From Crossiella equi (GTDB taxonomy: Bacteria; Actinomycetota; Actinomycetes; Mycobacteriales; Pseudonocardiaceae), in assembly GCF_017876755.1 (NCBI RefSeq), contig NZ_JAGIOO010000001.1:2873786-2937785 (forward strand): 64,000 nt of DNA, read 5' to 3'. Numbering within the stretch: position 1 is the first letter of the stretch; each line of letters opens with the position of its first letter. This document shows, piece by piece, positions 1 to 9,981 of this stretch. Both the position numbers and the translations under genes were made by a program. Below the pieces are notes generated by a model. That model had not been told where the DNA came from. It was given only the letters and a program-made list of their open reading frames with translations, and did no database searches.

Positions 1-1287
1 GTAGCGCACCCGGCCCTCGGGCAGCGGCACGTGCTCGGCCACCAGTGCGCCGGTCACGCCGGGCACCGGCTCCTCGCGGGCGCCGTAGACGTCGAGCACC
101 ACGACCTCGTCGGCCAGGGCGAGTGCCTGGGCGAACTCCGCGCAGAAGTTCTGGGTGCGGGAGTACAGGTGCGGCTGGAAGACCACGACCAGGCGGCCGG
201 TGCCACCGACCACCGGGCGGGCGGCGCGCAGCTGCGCGTCGACCTCGGTGGGGTGGTGGGCGTAGTCGTCGTAGACCCGCACCCCGGCTTCCTGGCCCTT
301 GAACTCGAAGCGCCGCCGGACCCCGCCGAAGGCCGCCAGGCCCTCGCGCAGGCCGTCCAGGGGCGCGCCCAGCTCGAGCCCGGCCAGCAGTGCGGCGACC
401 GCGTTGCCCGCCATGTGCTCGCCCGGCACGGCCACGTTCAGGGTGACCTTCTCGCCACGCAGGTCCAGGTCGACCTCGCCACCGGCCGCGGTGGGCCGGT
501 GCGCCAGGATGCGCGCGTGGGCGCCCTCGGCGCGGCCGTAGCGGAGCACCCGCGTGCCGGTGGCCTCGGCGCGGTCGGCCAGCGCGGCCGAGCCGAGGTC
601 GTCGGCGCAGGCGATGAGCACGCCGCCGGGCGCGATGCGGCCGACGAACAGGTCGAAGACCGCGACGTAGGCCTCGACCGTGCCGTGGTGGTCAAGGTGG
701 TCGGCCTCGACGTTGGTGACCACCGCGACGGACGGGTCGAAGACCAGGAACGAGCCGTCGGACTCGTCGGCCTCGGCCACGAAGCTGCCGCCGCTGCCGT
801 GGTGGGCGTTGGCGCCGGACTCGTTGAGGTCGCCGCCGATGGCGAAGGACGGGTCGAGGCGGCAGTGCTGCAGGGCCACGGTGAGCATCGACGTGGTCGA
901 GGTCTTGCCGTGGGTGCCCGCGATGCACGCGACGCGGTGCCCGGCCATCAGCGCGCCCAGCGCCTCGGCGCGGCGCAGCACGGTGATGCCGCGCTCCTGG
1001 GCCGCGACCAGCTCCGGGTTGTCCTTCTTGATCGCGGTGGACACCACGACCGCGGTCGGGCCGCCGTCGAGGGCGTCCAGGGCCTCGGCGCTGTGCCCCA
1101 GGGTGATCTTGGCGCCCTGGGCGCGCAGCGCGAGCACGGTCGGCGAGTCCTTGGCGTCCGTGCCGGAGACCTGGGCGCCGCGGGCGAGCAGGATGCGGGC
1201 GATGCCGCTCATGCCCGCGCCGCCGATGCCCACCAGGTGGGTGCGGGCAAGGCGCGGGTCCAGCGGGGTGACCTCGGGGGCGCTCAT
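1..1287 (-). CDS. murC: UDP-N-acetylmuramate--L-alanine ligase MurC (3' end cut by window)
   Basis: Cytoplasmic ATP-dependent ligase that adds L-alanine to UDP-MurNAc, the first step of peptide stem synthesis in peptidoglycan. The 429 visible residues start at the ATG at 1287 ([10 protein letters not shown]). They show the N-terminal nucleotide-binding GIGGAGMSG (residues 20-28), the Mur-ligase ATP loop GTHGKTS (124-130), and the later DDYAHHPTE segment typical of MurC. About 40-60 C-terminal residues are missing because the gene leaves the window. Its ATG overlaps the murG stop by 4 bp (1284-1287), so the two genes are translationally coupled in the order murG-murC. This is the usual actinobacterial order, with ftsQ and ftsZ expected beyond the left edge. 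Confidence 0.96.
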   Translation of the reverse strand, partial: MSAPEVTPLDPRLARTHLVGIGGAGMSGIARILLARGAQVSGTDAKDSPTVLALRAQGAKITLGHSAEALDALDGGPTAVVVSTAIKKDNPELVAAQERGITVLRRAEALGALMAGHRVACIAGTHGKTSTTSMLTVALQHCRLDPSFAIGGDLNESGANAHHGSGGSFVAEADESDGSFLVFDPSVAVVTNVEADHLDHHGTVEAYVAVFDLFVGRIAPGGVLIACADDLGSAALADRAEATGTRVLRYGRAEGAHARILAHRPTAAGGEVDLDLRGEKVTLNVAVPGEHMAGNAVAALLAGLELGAPLDGLREGLAAFGGVRRRFEFKGQEAGVRVYDDYAHHPTEVDAQLRAARPVVGGTGRLVVVFQPHLYSRTQNFCAEFAQALALADEVVVLDVYGAREEPVPGVTGALVAEHVPLPEGRVRY

Positions 1288-2390
1288 CGGCGGACCTGGT
1301 CCAGGACCATGCGGGCCAGCACCATGTCGGCCTCGCGGTGGCCACCGGCGGTCTGCGCGGCGGCGCCCATCTTGGCCAGGCGCTCGCCGTCGCGCAGGAT
1401 CGGCAGGACCTGGTCGACGATGCGGTGCGCGGACAGCTCGGCGTCCGGGATGATCAGGCCGCCGCCCGCGTCCACGACGGGGTTGGCGTTGAGGGCCTGC
1501 TCGCCGTTGCCGTGCGGCAGCGGCACGTACATCGCGGGCAGCCCGAGCGCGGAGACCTCGGCCACGGTCATCGCGCCGGAGCGGCAGAGCACCGCGTCGG
1601 CGGCGGCGTAGGCCAGGTCCATGCGCTCCAGGTAGGGCACCGGCACGTAGGCGGGCGCACCGGGCACCTGCTGGACGGCGACGGTGTTCTTGGGGCCGTG
1701 GGCGTGCAGCACGCCGATCCCGGCCTGGCCCAGCTGCGGGGCCGCGGCGGACACGGCGTCGTTGATCGAGCGCGCGCCCTGGGAGCCGCCGACCACGAGC
1801 AGGACGGGGGCGGTGGGGTGCAGGCCGAAGAACTGGCGGGCCTGCGCGCGCAGGGCGGCGCGGTCCAGGGTGGTGATGGAGTGCCGCAGCGGGATGCCGA
1901 TGACCTTGGCCCCGGACAGGCCGGACCCGGGCACGGCGGCGGCGACGGCGGCGGCGAACTTGGCGCCGACCTTGTTGGCCAGGCCGGCGCGGGCGTTGGC
2001 CTCGTGCACCACGATCGGCACGCGCCCGCGCGCGGCCAGGTAGGCGGGCAGGGCCACGTAGCCGCCGAAGCCGACCACCACGTCGGCACCGTGCTTGGCG
2101 AAGACCTCGCGGGTGCGGCGCACCGAGTCGCGCACCTTCAGGGGCAGGCGCAGCAGCTCCGGGGTGGGCTTGCGGGGCATGGGCACCGGCGGGATGAGCT
2201 CCAGCGGGTAACCGCGGGCGGGCACGATCTTGTTCTCCAGGCCGCGCTCGGTGCCGAGTGCCACGACGCGGACGTCGGGCCGGATCCGGCGCACCGCGTC
2301 GGCCAGGGCCAGCGCGGGCTCGATGTGCCCGGCGGTGCCGCCTCCGGCGACGACGACACAGGGTCCACTTCGGACGGTTTCACCAGACAC
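1284..2390 (-). CDS. murG: UDP-GlcNAc--lipid I N-acetylglucosaminyltransferase MurG
   Basis: Membrane-associated GT-B enzyme (GT28) that converts lipid I to lipid II. The 368-residue product carries the acceptor-side loop GGGTAGH at residues 16-22, a VHEAN segment, and the donor-side GGSQGARS and C-terminal HGNGEQALN motifs. I chose the GTG at 2390. It has a GGAGG ribosome site 9 nt upstream and places the glycine-rich loop at the normal distance from the N terminus. The frame is open to an ATG at 2459, but that would add 23 residues without family character. The gene is separated from ftsW by 576 bp, which is odd because the other junctions here overlap or nearly touch. The gap holds a repeat array and a palindrome, so murG-murC may be regulated or transcribed separately. 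Confidence 0.95.
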   Translation of the reverse strand: MSGETVRSGPCVVVAGGGTAGHIEPALALADAVRRIRPDVRVVALGTERGLENKIVPARGYPLELIPPVPMPRKPTPELLRLPLKVRDSVRRTREVFAKHGADVVVGFGGYVALPAYLAARGRVPIVVHEANARAGLANKVGAKFAAAVAAAVPGSGLSGAKVIGIPLRHSITTLDRAALRAQARQFFGLHPTAPVLLVVGGSQGARSINDAVSAAAPQLGQAGIGVLHAHGPKNTVAVQQVPGAPAYVPVPYLERMDLAYAAADAVLCRSGAMTVAEVSALGLPAMYVPLPHGNGEQALNANPVVDAGGGLIIPDAELSAHRIVDQVLPILRDGERLAKMGAAAQTAGGHREADMVLARMVLDQVRR

Positions 2391-2399
2391 TGCGGAAGT

Positions 2400-2404
2400 C
2401 CTCC
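2400..2404 (-). promoter_or_regulatory. murG ribosome binding site
   Basis: On the minus strand this reads GGAGG, nine bases before the GTG at 2390. It decides the murG start in favour of the GTG over the in-frame ATG at 2459. Confidence 0.7.
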
Positions 2405-2532
2405 AGCCCGGGAGCCCAGGCATCGTCATGGGGAACACGGATGGCCGCGAGGGTAACAAAATCGCGACGTGACACTGCGTGCGCCCGGAAGGCTACGGAG
2501 CGCTGTGTTGGATTGGCGCGCTCCGCGCGCGG

Positions 2533-2627
2533 GTGTTTTTCGCTCCTGAGTGACCTCGCCACGTCCTCGCCACGCGCGACGCGAGCGTCGGCGTGGCGAG
2601 GCCGCGGCAAGGTCACGCGAAAAACAC
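2533..2627. repeat. 95-bp imperfect palindrome in the ftsW-murG gap
   Basis: The outer arms GTGTTTTTCGC (2533-2543) and GCGAAAAACAC (2617-2627) are perfect 11-bp inverted repeats. Just inside them, GTGACCT on the left is matched by AGGTCAC on the right, with a 6-nt offset. The core is CCTCGCCACGC (2565-2575) against GCGTGGCGAGG (2591-2601), extended inward by CGACGC/GCGTCG around a GA turn. That makes a 17-bp stem with one bulged G. In the murG transcript this would be a very stable hairpin about 145 nt before the start. It could be a small inverted-repeat element, an attenuator or an RNA-processing site. No obvious target-site duplication flanks the outer arms. Confidence 0.8.
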
Positions 2628-2760
2628 AACGGCCAGGTGGTGGCGGGGGTGTCGCCTTCGGCGCCACACCACGCCCGCACCCCGGCCCGCATCGCCGCCC
2701 GGGGTGCCCCTCGTGGAACCGCCCGGTCCCCCGGACCAGGCCACCGCGGCCCACCGGGCC

Positions 2761-2959
2761 GGCCAACACGGGATACGGGATCAGCCAACACGAGGTACGA
2801 AACCGGCCAACACGAAGTGCGGGACGGGCCAACACGACGTACGGAACCGGCCAACACGGCTCGTGTCGGCCGGTCCCGTCGGCCGTGTTGGCCGGTTCGG
2901 TACCTCATGTTGGCCCGTTTCGTACCTCGTGTTGGCCGTCTGTGTACCTCGTGTTGGCC
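2761..2959. repeat. Palindromic array of ten 22-bp repeat units (array 1)
   Basis: Five forward units with the core GGCCAACACG start at 2761, 2783, 2805, 2827 and 2849. Five inverted units with the core CGTGTTGGCC start at 2862, 2884, 2906, 2928 and 2950. Spacing is exactly 22 bp on each side and the dyad centre is base 2860. Most cores are perfect; 2783, 2862 and 2906 each have one mismatch. The 12-bp spacers are also related (roughly AnGTrCG then rrACC). The array begins just after the ftsW stop (2967-2969) in transcription order. Twenty-two base pairs is close to two helical turns, so bound proteins would sit on one face of the DNA; the RNA could fold into a long hairpin. Function unknown. 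Confidence 0.92.
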
Positions 2960-2966
2960 GGGGTGG

Positions 2967-4388
2967 TCAGCGGATGCGGCCTTCTCGGGTGCCCGGGTTG
3001 CCCGCTCGGCGTCTCGGGTCGGCGCCGCCCGCGCCCCGGCGGGTGCGGCGGCGGTCCTCCTGGAGGGCGGCGGGCTGGTGCGTGGTCTGCCTCGCCGGGC
3101 GGCCGCCCTGGCGGGGCGGGGTGGACGGGCGGACCGGCTTGCGCCGTGCCGGGGGGCGGTAGGGCTCCGGGGCGGGCAGGCGCAGCAGTTTGCCGACGCG
3201 GCCCGGGCCCAGGGTGCGCAGGGCGGCCACGGCCTCGGGTTCGTGGCGGGCGTTGTTGGCCAGGATGCCGAAGACCAACATGGTGACCGCGATGCTCGTA
3301 CCGCCCGAGGAGATCATCGGCAGGGTCAGGCCGGTGACCGGGAGCAGGCCCACCACGTAGCCGATGTTGATCGCCGCCTGGGCGACCAGCCAGACCGTCA
3401 TGGTGGAGGAGACCAGGCGGATCCACGGGTCGGTGTTGCGCTGGGAGATGCGCAGGCCGACGTAGGCGAGCAGGCCGAACAGGGTCAGCACCAGCAGGGC
3501 GCCGACCAGGCCCAGCTCCTCGCCGACCACGGCGAAGATGAAGTCGTTGTGCACGTTGGGCAGGTAGCTCCACTTGGAGGAGCCCTGGCCCAGGCCCACG
3601 CCGAACAGGCCGCCGTCGGCCAGGGCCAGCTCGGCCTGCCGCGCCTGGTAGGAGGCCGCCTGGTCGGCGTCGGGGTTGAAGAAGGAGGTCAGCCGCTGGA
3701 GGCGGTAGCTGGCCATCATGGCCAGGGCGATCGCGCCGGTCACCGCGCCCAGCGCGATCACGCCGAACAGGCGCATCGGGGCTCCGGCGAACCACAGCAT
3801 GGCCAGCACGATGATCGCCAGGGTGATCGTCGAGCCCAGGTCCGGCTGGAGCATGAGCAGCGCGAACATCATCAGCGCCGCCGGGACCAGCGGGACCAGC
3901 AGGTGGCGCCACTGGTGCAGCAGCGCGCGTTTGGTGGCCAGCACGTGCGAGCCCCACAGCACCAGCGCGACCTTGGCCGGTTCGACCGGCTGGAAGGACA
4001 GCGGGCCGACCTTGAACCAGCTGCGCGCCTTGTTGATCTCCGCGCCCAGGCCCGGCACCAGCACCAGGATGAGCAGCACCAGGCTGACCACCATGGCCGG
4101 GATGCTCAGCCGCCGGATGGTGCGGGCGGGCAGGCGCAGTGCGATCCAGAACAGCGCCACGCCGCCGAGCACGTAGATGAGCTGCTTGCCGAAGATCACG
4201 TAGGAGGAGTCGAACTTGTTCAGGCTGTCCGGGATGGACGCGGACAGCACCATGACCAGCCCGAAGATGGTCAACAGGCCGAAGACCGCCAGGATCAGGT
4301 GGAAGTCGGCGAGCGGCCTGCTGAGCCACGCGGTGAGCGCGGTGCGGACCGAGGTGCGCGAGGTTCGGCGGGCCGTGCGACGCGGCAT
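2967..4388 (-). CDS. ftsW: SEDS-family lipid II glycosyltransferase FtsW
   Basis: Polytopic membrane protein of the SEDS family that polymerises lipid II at the division septum together with FtsI. The 473 residues include about ten hydrophobic segments and SEDS hallmarks: an NKARSWFKVGPLSFQPVE-like stretch, QPDLGST, and the C-terminal PMISSGGTS loop followed by NNARH. The start is the ATG at 4388 (MPRRTARRTS), just after the murD stop at 4396; the frame stays open further upstream but overlaps murD. The last 70 or so residues are a hydrophilic Arg/Pro-rich tail, a feature of actinobacterial FtsW. In the usual order murG would follow directly, but here a repeat array follows. Confidence 0.95.
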   Translation of the reverse strand: MPRRTARRTSRTSVRTALTAWLSRPLADFHLILAVFGLLTIFGLVMVLSASIPDSLNKFDSSYVIFGKQLIYVLGGVALFWIALRLPARTIRRLSIPAMVVSLVLLILVLVPGLGAEINKARSWFKVGPLSFQPVEPAKVALVLWGSHVLATKRALLHQWRHLLVPLVPAALMMFALLMLQPDLGSTITLAIIVLAMLWFAGAPMRLFGVIALGAVTGAIALAMMASYRLQRLTSFFNPDADQAASYQARQAELALADGGLFGVGLGQGSSKWSYLPNVHNDFIFAVVGEELGLVGALLVLTLFGLLAYVGLRISQRNTDPWIRLVSSTMTVWLVAQAAINIGYVVGLLPVTGLTLPMISSGGTSIAVTMLVFGILANNARHEPEAVAALRTLGPGRVGKLLRLPAPEPYRPPARRKPVRPSTPPRQGGRPARQTTHQPAALQEDRRRTRRGAGGADPRRRAGNPGTREGRIR

Positions 4389-4395
4389 CCGGGCC

Positions 4396-5769
4396 TCACC
4401 GGTCCCCGGCGCGGTCCTGGAGCACCTCTCGTACCGCTTGGGCGAAGGCCCGGCCACGGTGGGTGTAGTCGGTGAACATGTCCATCGACGCGGCCGCGGG
4501 GGCCAGCAGGACAACATCACCCGGTCGTGCCATTGCGCTCGCCGCTCTCACCACCGACACCATGGCTCCATCGTCCCCCTCCGTCACGGTGCGCACGGGG
4601 ACCTCGGGCGCGTGTCGCGCGAGCGCGGCCGCGATCACGTCCCGGTCGGCGCCGAGCAGCACCACCCCGGCGAGCCTCGGCGCGGCCTCCGCGACGAGCC
4701 GCTCGACCGAGGCGCCCTTGAGCAGGCCGCCCGCCACCCAGATCACCCGGTCGTGGGCGTGCAGGGAGGCCGCGGCGGCGTGCGGGTTGGTGGCCTTGGA
4801 GTCGTCGACGTACCGCACGCCGTCGACCTCGGCGACCGGCGCGGCGCGGTGCGCGCTGGGCTGGAAGCCGCGCAGCCCCTCGCGGACGGCCTCGGGCGGT
4901 ACGCCGTGCGCGCGGGCCAGCGCGGCCGCGACCAGCGCGTCGGCCAGCCCGGGCGGGCCGCCGGGGCGGACCTCGGCGGCGGGCATGAGCACGGCCTCGT
5001 GCACGCGGTCGACCAGGTGGCCGTCGGCGAGGCCGAACTGGCCGGGCTCCGGTTCGCCGAGGGTGACGCCGATCTTCAGCGGGGCGGGCGCGGCCGCGAG
5101 CAGCCGCGCCACCAGCGGGTCGTCGACGCCGCCGATGGCGACCTTGCCGGTCAGCACCGCGGCCTTGGCACCGGCGTAGGCCTCGAGGGAGCCGTGCCAG
5201 TCCAGGTGGTCCTCGGCGATGTTGAGCAGCGCGCCCGCGCTGGGCCGCACCGAGGGCGACCAGTGCAGCTGGAAGCTGGACAGCTCCACCGCGAGCACCC
5301 GGTGCCCGGCGCGGACCGCCTCCACCACCGGCAGGCCGATGTTGCCGCAGGCCACGACGTCGACCCCGGCCGCGCGCAGGATGTGCTCCAGCATGCCGAC
5401 CGTGGTGGTCTTGCCGTTGGTGCCGGTGACCACGAGCCACTCGCGCGGCCCGTCCTCGGACTCCTGGTCCAGCCGCCAGGCGAGCTCGACCTCGCCGATG
5501 ACCTCGATGCCGCGCGCGGCGGCCGCGGCCAGCAGCGGGGTGTCCGGCCGCCAGCCGGGGCTGGTGACCACGAGGTCGGTGCCGGGCGGCGGCTCGGTGA
5601 GCCCGAGCGCGGTGCCGACGCCGGTGATCGTGGCCAGCCGGGCCTCGTTGCCGTCGGTGACGGTGACCTTGGCGCCCGCCTCGGCGAGCGCGGTGGCGGC
5701 GGAAACACCGGACACCCCGGCCCCCGCGACGAGGACCGAGGTGCCGGTGAACTGGGAGGGGCCGCTCAT
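4396..5769 (-). CDS. murD: UDP-N-acetylmuramoyl-L-alanine--D-glutamate ligase MurD
   Basis: Cytoplasmic Mur ligase that adds D-glutamate to UDP-MurNAc-L-Ala using ATP. It has 457 residues, normal for the family. The N-terminal Rossmann segment reads LVAGAGVSG (residues 13-21), the ATP loop GTNGKTTT lies at 116-123, and [11 protein letters not shown] and [12 protein letters not shown] mark the central and C-terminal domains. The ATG at 5769 overlaps the mraY stop by 4 bp (5766-5769), so it is translationally coupled to mraY. The frame is open far upstream across mraY, but nothing in that extension is MurD-like. Confidence 0.96.
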   Translation of the reverse strand: MSGPSQFTGTSVLVAGAGVSGVSAATALAEAGAKVTVTDGNEARLATITGVGTALGLTEPPPGTDLVVTSPGWRPDTPLLAAAAARGIEVIGEVELAWRLDQESEDGPREWLVVTGTNGKTTTVGMLEHILRAAGVDVVACGNIGLPVVEAVRAGHRVLAVELSSFQLHWSPSVRPSAGALLNIAEDHLDWHGSLEAYAGAKAAVLTGKVAIGGVDDPLVARLLAAAPAPLKIGVTLGEPEPGQFGLADGHLVDRVHEAVLMPAAEVRPGGPPGLADALVAAALARAHGVPPEAVREGLRGFQPSAHRAAPVAEVDGVRYVDDSKATNPHAAAASLHAHDRVIWVAGGLLKGASVERLVAEAAPRLAGVVLLGADRDVIAAALARHAPEVPVRTVTEGDDGAMVSVVRAASAMARPGDVVLLAPAAASMDMFTDYTHRGRAFAQAVREVLQDRAGDR

Positions 5770-6860
5770 CCGCCCGCACTCAGCCATTCGCTGTAGAACA
5801 GACCCAGACCGATGAGGCAGCAGATGCCGCCCATCAGCCAGAATCTGATGATCACCGTGGTTTCCGCCCACCCGGCCAGCTCGAAGTGGTGGTGGAACGG
5901 CGCCATTCTGAACAGTCTTCGTTTGGTCGTGCGGAAGACCAGGATCTGGAGGCTCACCGACAGGGTCTCCACCACGAACAGACCGGCCACCACGATCATC
6001 AGCAGCTCGGTGCGGGTGGTGATGGACAGACCGGCGACCAGGCCACCGAGGGCCAGCGAGCCGGTGTCGCCCATGAAGATCTTGGCCGGGGCCGCGTTCC
6101 ACCAGAGGAAGCCGACGCAGCCCGCCATCGCCGCCGCCGCCAGGACCGCGAGGTCGAGGGGGTCGCGCACGTAGTAGCAGGCGGGGTTGAGGCGCTCGGA
6201 GCAGTCGAGGCGGAACTGCCAGAAGGAGATGACGACGTAGGTGCCGAGCACCATCGCCGAGGTGCCCGCCGCGAGGCCGTCCAGGCCGTCGGTGAGGTTC
6301 ACCGCGTTGGACCAGGCCGCGACCAGCAGGTTGCAGAAGATGATGAAGCCGATGGTGCCGAAGGAGACGATCGAGATGTCCCGCACGAACGACAGGTTCA
6401 CCGAGGCCGGGGTCAGCTTGTAGTCGCTGGCGTCCGGGAACTGGAGTGCCAGGTAGGCGAACACGGTCGCGGTGAGCACCTGGCCGACGATCTTCGCGGT
6501 ACCGGACAGGCCCAGGTTGCGGGCCTTGCGGATCTTGATGAAGTCGTCGAGGAAGCCGACCAGGCCCAGGGCCGTGGTCAGGAACAGCACCAGCATGCCG
6601 GAGGCGGTCGGACCGGTCTGCTCGTTCGGGCCGCGCGTCAGGTAGACGAACAGGTGGCTGGTGCCGTAACCGGCCCAGATGGCCAGCAGGATGGCGATAC
6701 CGCCCATGGTGGGGGTGCCGCGCTTGGCCTTGTGGGCCTGGGGGCCCTCCTCGCGGATCTCCTGCCCGAAGCCCTGCCGGGAGAAGATCTTGATGAGGTA
6801 GGGGGTGAGCAGGATGGAGACCATCAACGCGACGGCCGCCGAGATGAGGATGCCCTTCAC
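5766..6860 (-). CDS. mraY: Phospho-N-acetylmuramoyl-pentapeptide transferase MraY
   Basis: Integral membrane enzyme that transfers phospho-MurNAc-pentapeptide to undecaprenyl phosphate, giving lipid I. The 364 residues form about ten membrane segments. Family motifs are present: the GTPTMGG loop near the N terminus, the Asp-rich FLDD cytoplasmic loop, [10 protein letters not shown], the [10 protein letters not shown] loop, and the C-terminal HHH at 323-325. It starts with GTG at 6860, overlapping the murF stop (6857-6859) in a GTGA junction. Confidence 0.97.
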   Translation of the reverse strand: MKGILISAAVALMVSILLTPYLIKIFSRQGFGQEIREEGPQAHKAKRGTPTMGGIAILLAIWAGYGTSHLFVYLTRGPNEQTGPTASGMLVLFLTTALGLVGFLDDFIKIRKARNLGLSGTAKIVGQVLTATVFAYLALQFPDASDYKLTPASVNLSFVRDISIVSFGTIGFIIFCNLLVAAWSNAVNLTDGLDGLAAGTSAMVLGTYVVISFWQFRLDCSERLNPACYYVRDPLDLAVLAAAAMAGCVGFLWWNAAPAKIFMGDTGSLALGGLVAGLSITTRTELLMIVVAGLFVVETLSVSLQILVFRTTKRRLFRMAPFHHHFELAGWAETTVIIRFWLMGGICCLIGLGLFYSEWLSAGG

Positions 6861-8332
6861 TGGGCGTCACCCCCGGCGAGCAAGGCGTCGGCGACCCGCC
6901 ACAGGGCGGCCGCCTTGGAGGCCTTCACCAGCACGACGTCCCCTGGCCGCACCTGTTCGCGCAGCAGCGCGATGGCGGCGTCGACGTCCGGCACGAGAAC
7001 GGACTCCTCTCCCCAAGACCCTTCGAGGTACGCGCCCTGGTGCATCGCCGCGGCCTGGTCGCCGACGACGACGAGCCTGCTGACGTCCAGGCGGACGGCG
7101 TAGCGGCCGATCGCGTCGTGGGCGGCGATGCTGTCCTCGCCCAGCTCGGCCATCACGCCGAGCACGGCCCAGCTGCGGCGGCGCGGTTCCGTGCGGCTCA
7201 TGGCGGCCAGGGTCTTCAGCGCGGCGCGCACCGACTCCGGGTTGGCGTTGTACGAATCGTTGACCACCGTGACGCCGTCGTCGCGGGTGGTGACCTCCAT
7301 GCGGCGGGCGGAGACCCGTCGCGCCGAGGACAGCCGCTGGGCGACCTCCTCGGGTGTCGCGCCCAGCTCCACGGCGACCGCCGCGGCGGCCAGCGCGTTG
7401 GACACGTGGTGCGCCCCGTGCAGGGCGAGCCTGACCTCCGCGTCCCCGGCAGGGGTGACGAGGCGGAAGGTGGCCCGTGCCTGGTCGTCGAGCTCGACGT
7501 CCTCGGCCCGCACCGATGCCTTCGGGTCCTGCCCGAAGAAGACGATCTTGGCCTTGCTGCGCGCGGCCATCGCCGAGACCAGCGGGTCGTCGGCGTTGAG
7601 GACCGCGACCCCGCCCTCCTCCGCGCTGGGCAGGGACTCCGGCAGCTCGCCCTTGGTCTGGGCGACCGCCTCCTGCGAGCCGAACTCGCCGAGGTGCGCG
7701 GTGCCCACGTTGATCACCACGCCGATGCGCGGCGGGGCGGTGCGGCAGAGCTGGCCGATGTGGCCGACCCCCCGGGCGGACAGCTCCAGCACCAGGAACC
7801 TGGTGGCCTCCTCGGCGCGGAGCACGGTCCACGGGTGGCCGAGCTCGTTGTTGAACGAGCCGGGCGGCGCGATCGTGGGGCCCATCGGCTCCAGCACCTG
7901 GGCGATGAGGTCCTTGGTGGAGGTCTTGCCGGAGGAGCCGGTGATGCCGACGACCGCGAGCCCGGCCGGGGCCAGGGTGTCCACGGTGAGCCGGGCGAGC
8001 TTGCCCAGGGCGGCCAGCACGGCGGCGCCGGAGCCGTCGGTGTCGCCGGTGAGGGCGACCGAGCGGCGGTTGGCCTCGCTGACCGGCGGCACGATCACCG
8101 CGGGCGCGTCGACCTCGCGGGCGGCCAGCACACCGGCGGCACCCGCCTCGATCGCGGCGGCGGCGAAGTCGTGCCCGTCCACGCGCTCCCCGGGCAGGGC
8201 CAGGAACAGCCCGCCCGGGGTCAGCTCGCGCGAGTCGAACTCGACGGTGCCGGTGACCACGGGCGAGCCGTCGGTGTTGTGCAGGCGCCCGCCGACCGCC
8301 TCGGCGATCTCGGCGAGGCTGAGGTGGATCAT
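6857..8332 (-). CDS. murF: UDP-MurNAc-tripeptide--D-Ala-D-Ala ligase MurF
   Basis: Cytoplasmic Mur ligase that completes the pentapeptide by adding D-Ala-D-Ala. It has 491 residues, with an N-terminal substrate domain ([27 protein letters not shown] region, about residues 30-56), the ATP loop GSSGKTST at 132-139, [10 protein letters not shown], and the [10 protein letters not shown] motif of the C-terminal domain. It starts with ATG at 8332, overlapping the murE stop by 4 bp. The gene is part of the tightly coupled murE-murF-mraY-murD run. Confidence 0.96.
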   Translation of the reverse strand: MIHLSLAEIAEAVGGRLHNTDGSPVVTGTVEFDSRELTPGGLFLALPGERVDGHDFAAAAIEAGAAGVLAAREVDAPAVIVPPVSEANRRSVALTGDTDGSGAAVLAALGKLARLTVDTLAPAGLAVVGITGSSGKTSTKDLIAQVLEPMGPTIAPPGSFNNELGHPWTVLRAEEATRFLVLELSARGVGHIGQLCRTAPPRIGVVINVGTAHLGEFGSQEAVAQTKGELPESLPSAEEGGVAVLNADDPLVSAMAARSKAKIVFFGQDPKASVRAEDVELDDQARATFRLVTPAGDAEVRLALHGAHHVSNALAAAAVAVELGATPEEVAQRLSSARRVSARRMEVTTRDDGVTVVNDSYNANPESVRAALKTLAAMSRTEPRRRSWAVLGVMAELGEDSIAAHDAIGRYAVRLDVSRLVVVGDQAAAMHQGAYLEGSWGEESVLVPDVDAAIALLREQVRPGDVVLVKASKAAALWRVADALLAGGDAQ

Positions 8333-9876
8333 CGTGCCTCCAGGCTTGCGTCGATGGCCTCGGCGAGCACCTGGCGGTCGTCGAAGGGGTGGACCACCCC
8401 GTTGACCTCCTGGCCCGTCTCGTGGCCCTTGCCCGCCACGACCACCACGTCGCCGGGGCGGGCGCGGCGCACGGCCTCGCGGATGGCCTCGCCCCGGTCA
8501 CCGACCTCGATGACCTCGCCGCGTTCGCCCTCTGGCACGGCGAGCGCACCGGCGAGCATGGCGGCGCGGATGGCGGCCGGGTCCTCGCTGCGGGGGTTGT
8601 CGTCGGTGACGACGGTGAGCTCGGCGCGCCGGGTGGCGGCCTCGCCCATGAGCGGGCGCTTGGCGCTGTCGCGGTCGCCGCCGCAGCCCAGGACCACCAG
8701 GACACGGCCCCGGCCCGCCTGCTCGCGCACGGAGTCCAGGACGGCGGCCACCGCGCCCGGCTTGTGCGAGTAGTCGACGACGGCGGTGAAGTCCTGGCCG
8801 CGGACCACGCGCTCCATGCGGCCGGGCACGTCCACGGCGGACAGACCCTCGATGATCGCGGAGTCCTCGACGCCCGCGGCGTGCAGGCAGGCGGCGGCGA
8901 GCAGGGCGTTGGCGACGTTGAAGTCACCGGGCAGCCGGATGGCCAGCCTCAGCTCGATGCCCTCGGGCCCGAGCGCGCGGAAGCGCTGGATGCCGGTGGG
9001 CTCGGCGGTGATGTCCACCGCGCGCCAGGTGGCGTCCCCGGTGAGCGAGACGGTGGCGGTGCCCTCGCCGACGAGGCGGCGGCCCCACTCGTTGTCGACC
9101 ACGACCACGTGCCTGTCCGCGCGACCGTCGAACAGCTTGGCCTTGGCGGCGAAGTAGTCCTCCATGTCGGCGTGGAAGTCCAGGTGGTCCTGGGACAGGT
9201 TGGTGAAGGCGCCGACGGCGAAGTACGACCCGGCGACCCGGCCGAGGGAGAGCGCGTGGCTGGAGACCTCCATGGCCACGTCGGTGACGCCGCGCTCGAG
9301 CATGAGCGCGAACAGGGCCTGCAGGTCGGGCGCCTCGGGCGTGGTGAACGAGCTGTCCAGCCGCTCCCCGGCGATCACGGTGGCCACCGTGCCGATGAGC
9401 CCGGTGGTGCGGCCCGCGGCGCGCAGCCCGGACTCGACCAGCGTGCTGACGGTGGTCTTCCCGGAGGTCCCGGTGATCCCGATGATCGACAGCCGGTCGG
9501 AGGGGTTGCCGTAGATCCGGGCGGCCAGGGTGCCGAGCACCCCGCGCGGGTCCGCGTGCACCAGGACGGGCAGCCCGGTCCCGCGGACCTCGGCCAGCTC
9601 GGCCCCGGCGGGGTCGGTGAGGATGGCGGCGGCCCCGTTGGCGACGGCCTGTGCGGAGAACTTCGCGCCGTGCACCCGGGCACCGGGCAGCCCGGCGAAC
9701 AGGTCTCCGGGCCGGACCTGCTGGGCACGCAGCGTGGCACCGGTGACGGCGGCCGCGGCATGCTCACGACCGTTGTCACCAGCCAGGACGGCACCCACGA
9801 GACCGGCGAGGACATCCAGTCGGACCGGCTCGGTCACGGACGGGCGAGGCGGGGCAGTTGCGACCACTGATGGCAC
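8329..9876 (-). CDS. murE: UDP-MurNAc-L-Ala-D-Glu--meso-diaminopimelate ligase MurE
   Basis: Cytoplasmic Mur ligase adding the third stem residue. The 515-residue product has the ATP loop GTSGKTT (from residue 136) and the DNPRSEDP motif that family knowledge links to meso-diaminopimelate rather than lysine. I chose the GTG at 9876 (MPSVVATAPP) from family length. No strong ribosome site precedes it, so the start is uncertain by a few codons. The frame continues upstream to 10200 through the repeat array, but that extension is repeat-derived and not MurE-like. In most actinomycetes ftsI lies immediately upstream of murE. Here it is absent and a repeat array plus a divergent ceramidase gene take its place. 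Confidence 0.93.
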   Translation of the reverse strand: MPSVVATAPPRPSVTEPVRLDVLAGLVGAVLAGDNGREHAAAAVTGATLRAQQVRPGDLFAGLPGARVHGAKFSAQAVANGAAAILTDPAGAELAEVRGTGLPVLVHADPRGVLGTLAARIYGNPSDRLSIIGITGTSGKTTVSTLVESGLRAAGRTTGLIGTVATVIAGERLDSSFTTPEAPDLQALFALMLERGVTDVAMEVSSHALSLGRVAGSYFAVGAFTNLSQDHLDFHADMEDYFAAKAKLFDGRADRHVVVVDNEWGRRLVGEGTATVSLTGDATWRAVDITAEPTGIQRFRALGPEGIELRLAIRLPGDFNVANALLAAACLHAAGVEDSAIIEGLSAVDVPGRMERVVRGQDFTAVVDYSHKPGAVAAVLDSVREQAGRGRVLVVLGCGGDRDSAKRPLMGEAATRRAELTVVTDDNPRSEDPAAIRAAMLAGALAVPEGERGEVIEVGDRGEAIREAVRRARPGDVVVVAGKGHETGQEVNGVVHPFDDRQVLAEAIDASLEAR

Positions 9877-9981
9877 AGCGCCGAAGGCTACCGGCGGGCG
9901 CTGGCTGGTCTTGCACTGCCTCGTTGTGCTAGAGGCAGATCCGGGAGTTGACGACGCTCGGGACCACCGAGACCACCCCGG

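Noticed and set aside
31..1611. A long plus-strand frame across murC
   Set aside because: Shadow of murC and murG in GC-rich sequence; composition is low-complexity and MurC motifs are on the other strand.
2388..2459. An upstream ATG start for murG at 2459
   Set aside because: The GTG at 2390 has a GGAGG site and gives the normal distance to the GGGTAGH loop; the extra residues lack family character.
2550..4475. A 641-residue plus-strand frame across the repeat array and ftsW
   Set aside because: It translates the 22-bp repeats into repetitive peptide and then runs antisense to ftsW; no start site or family features.
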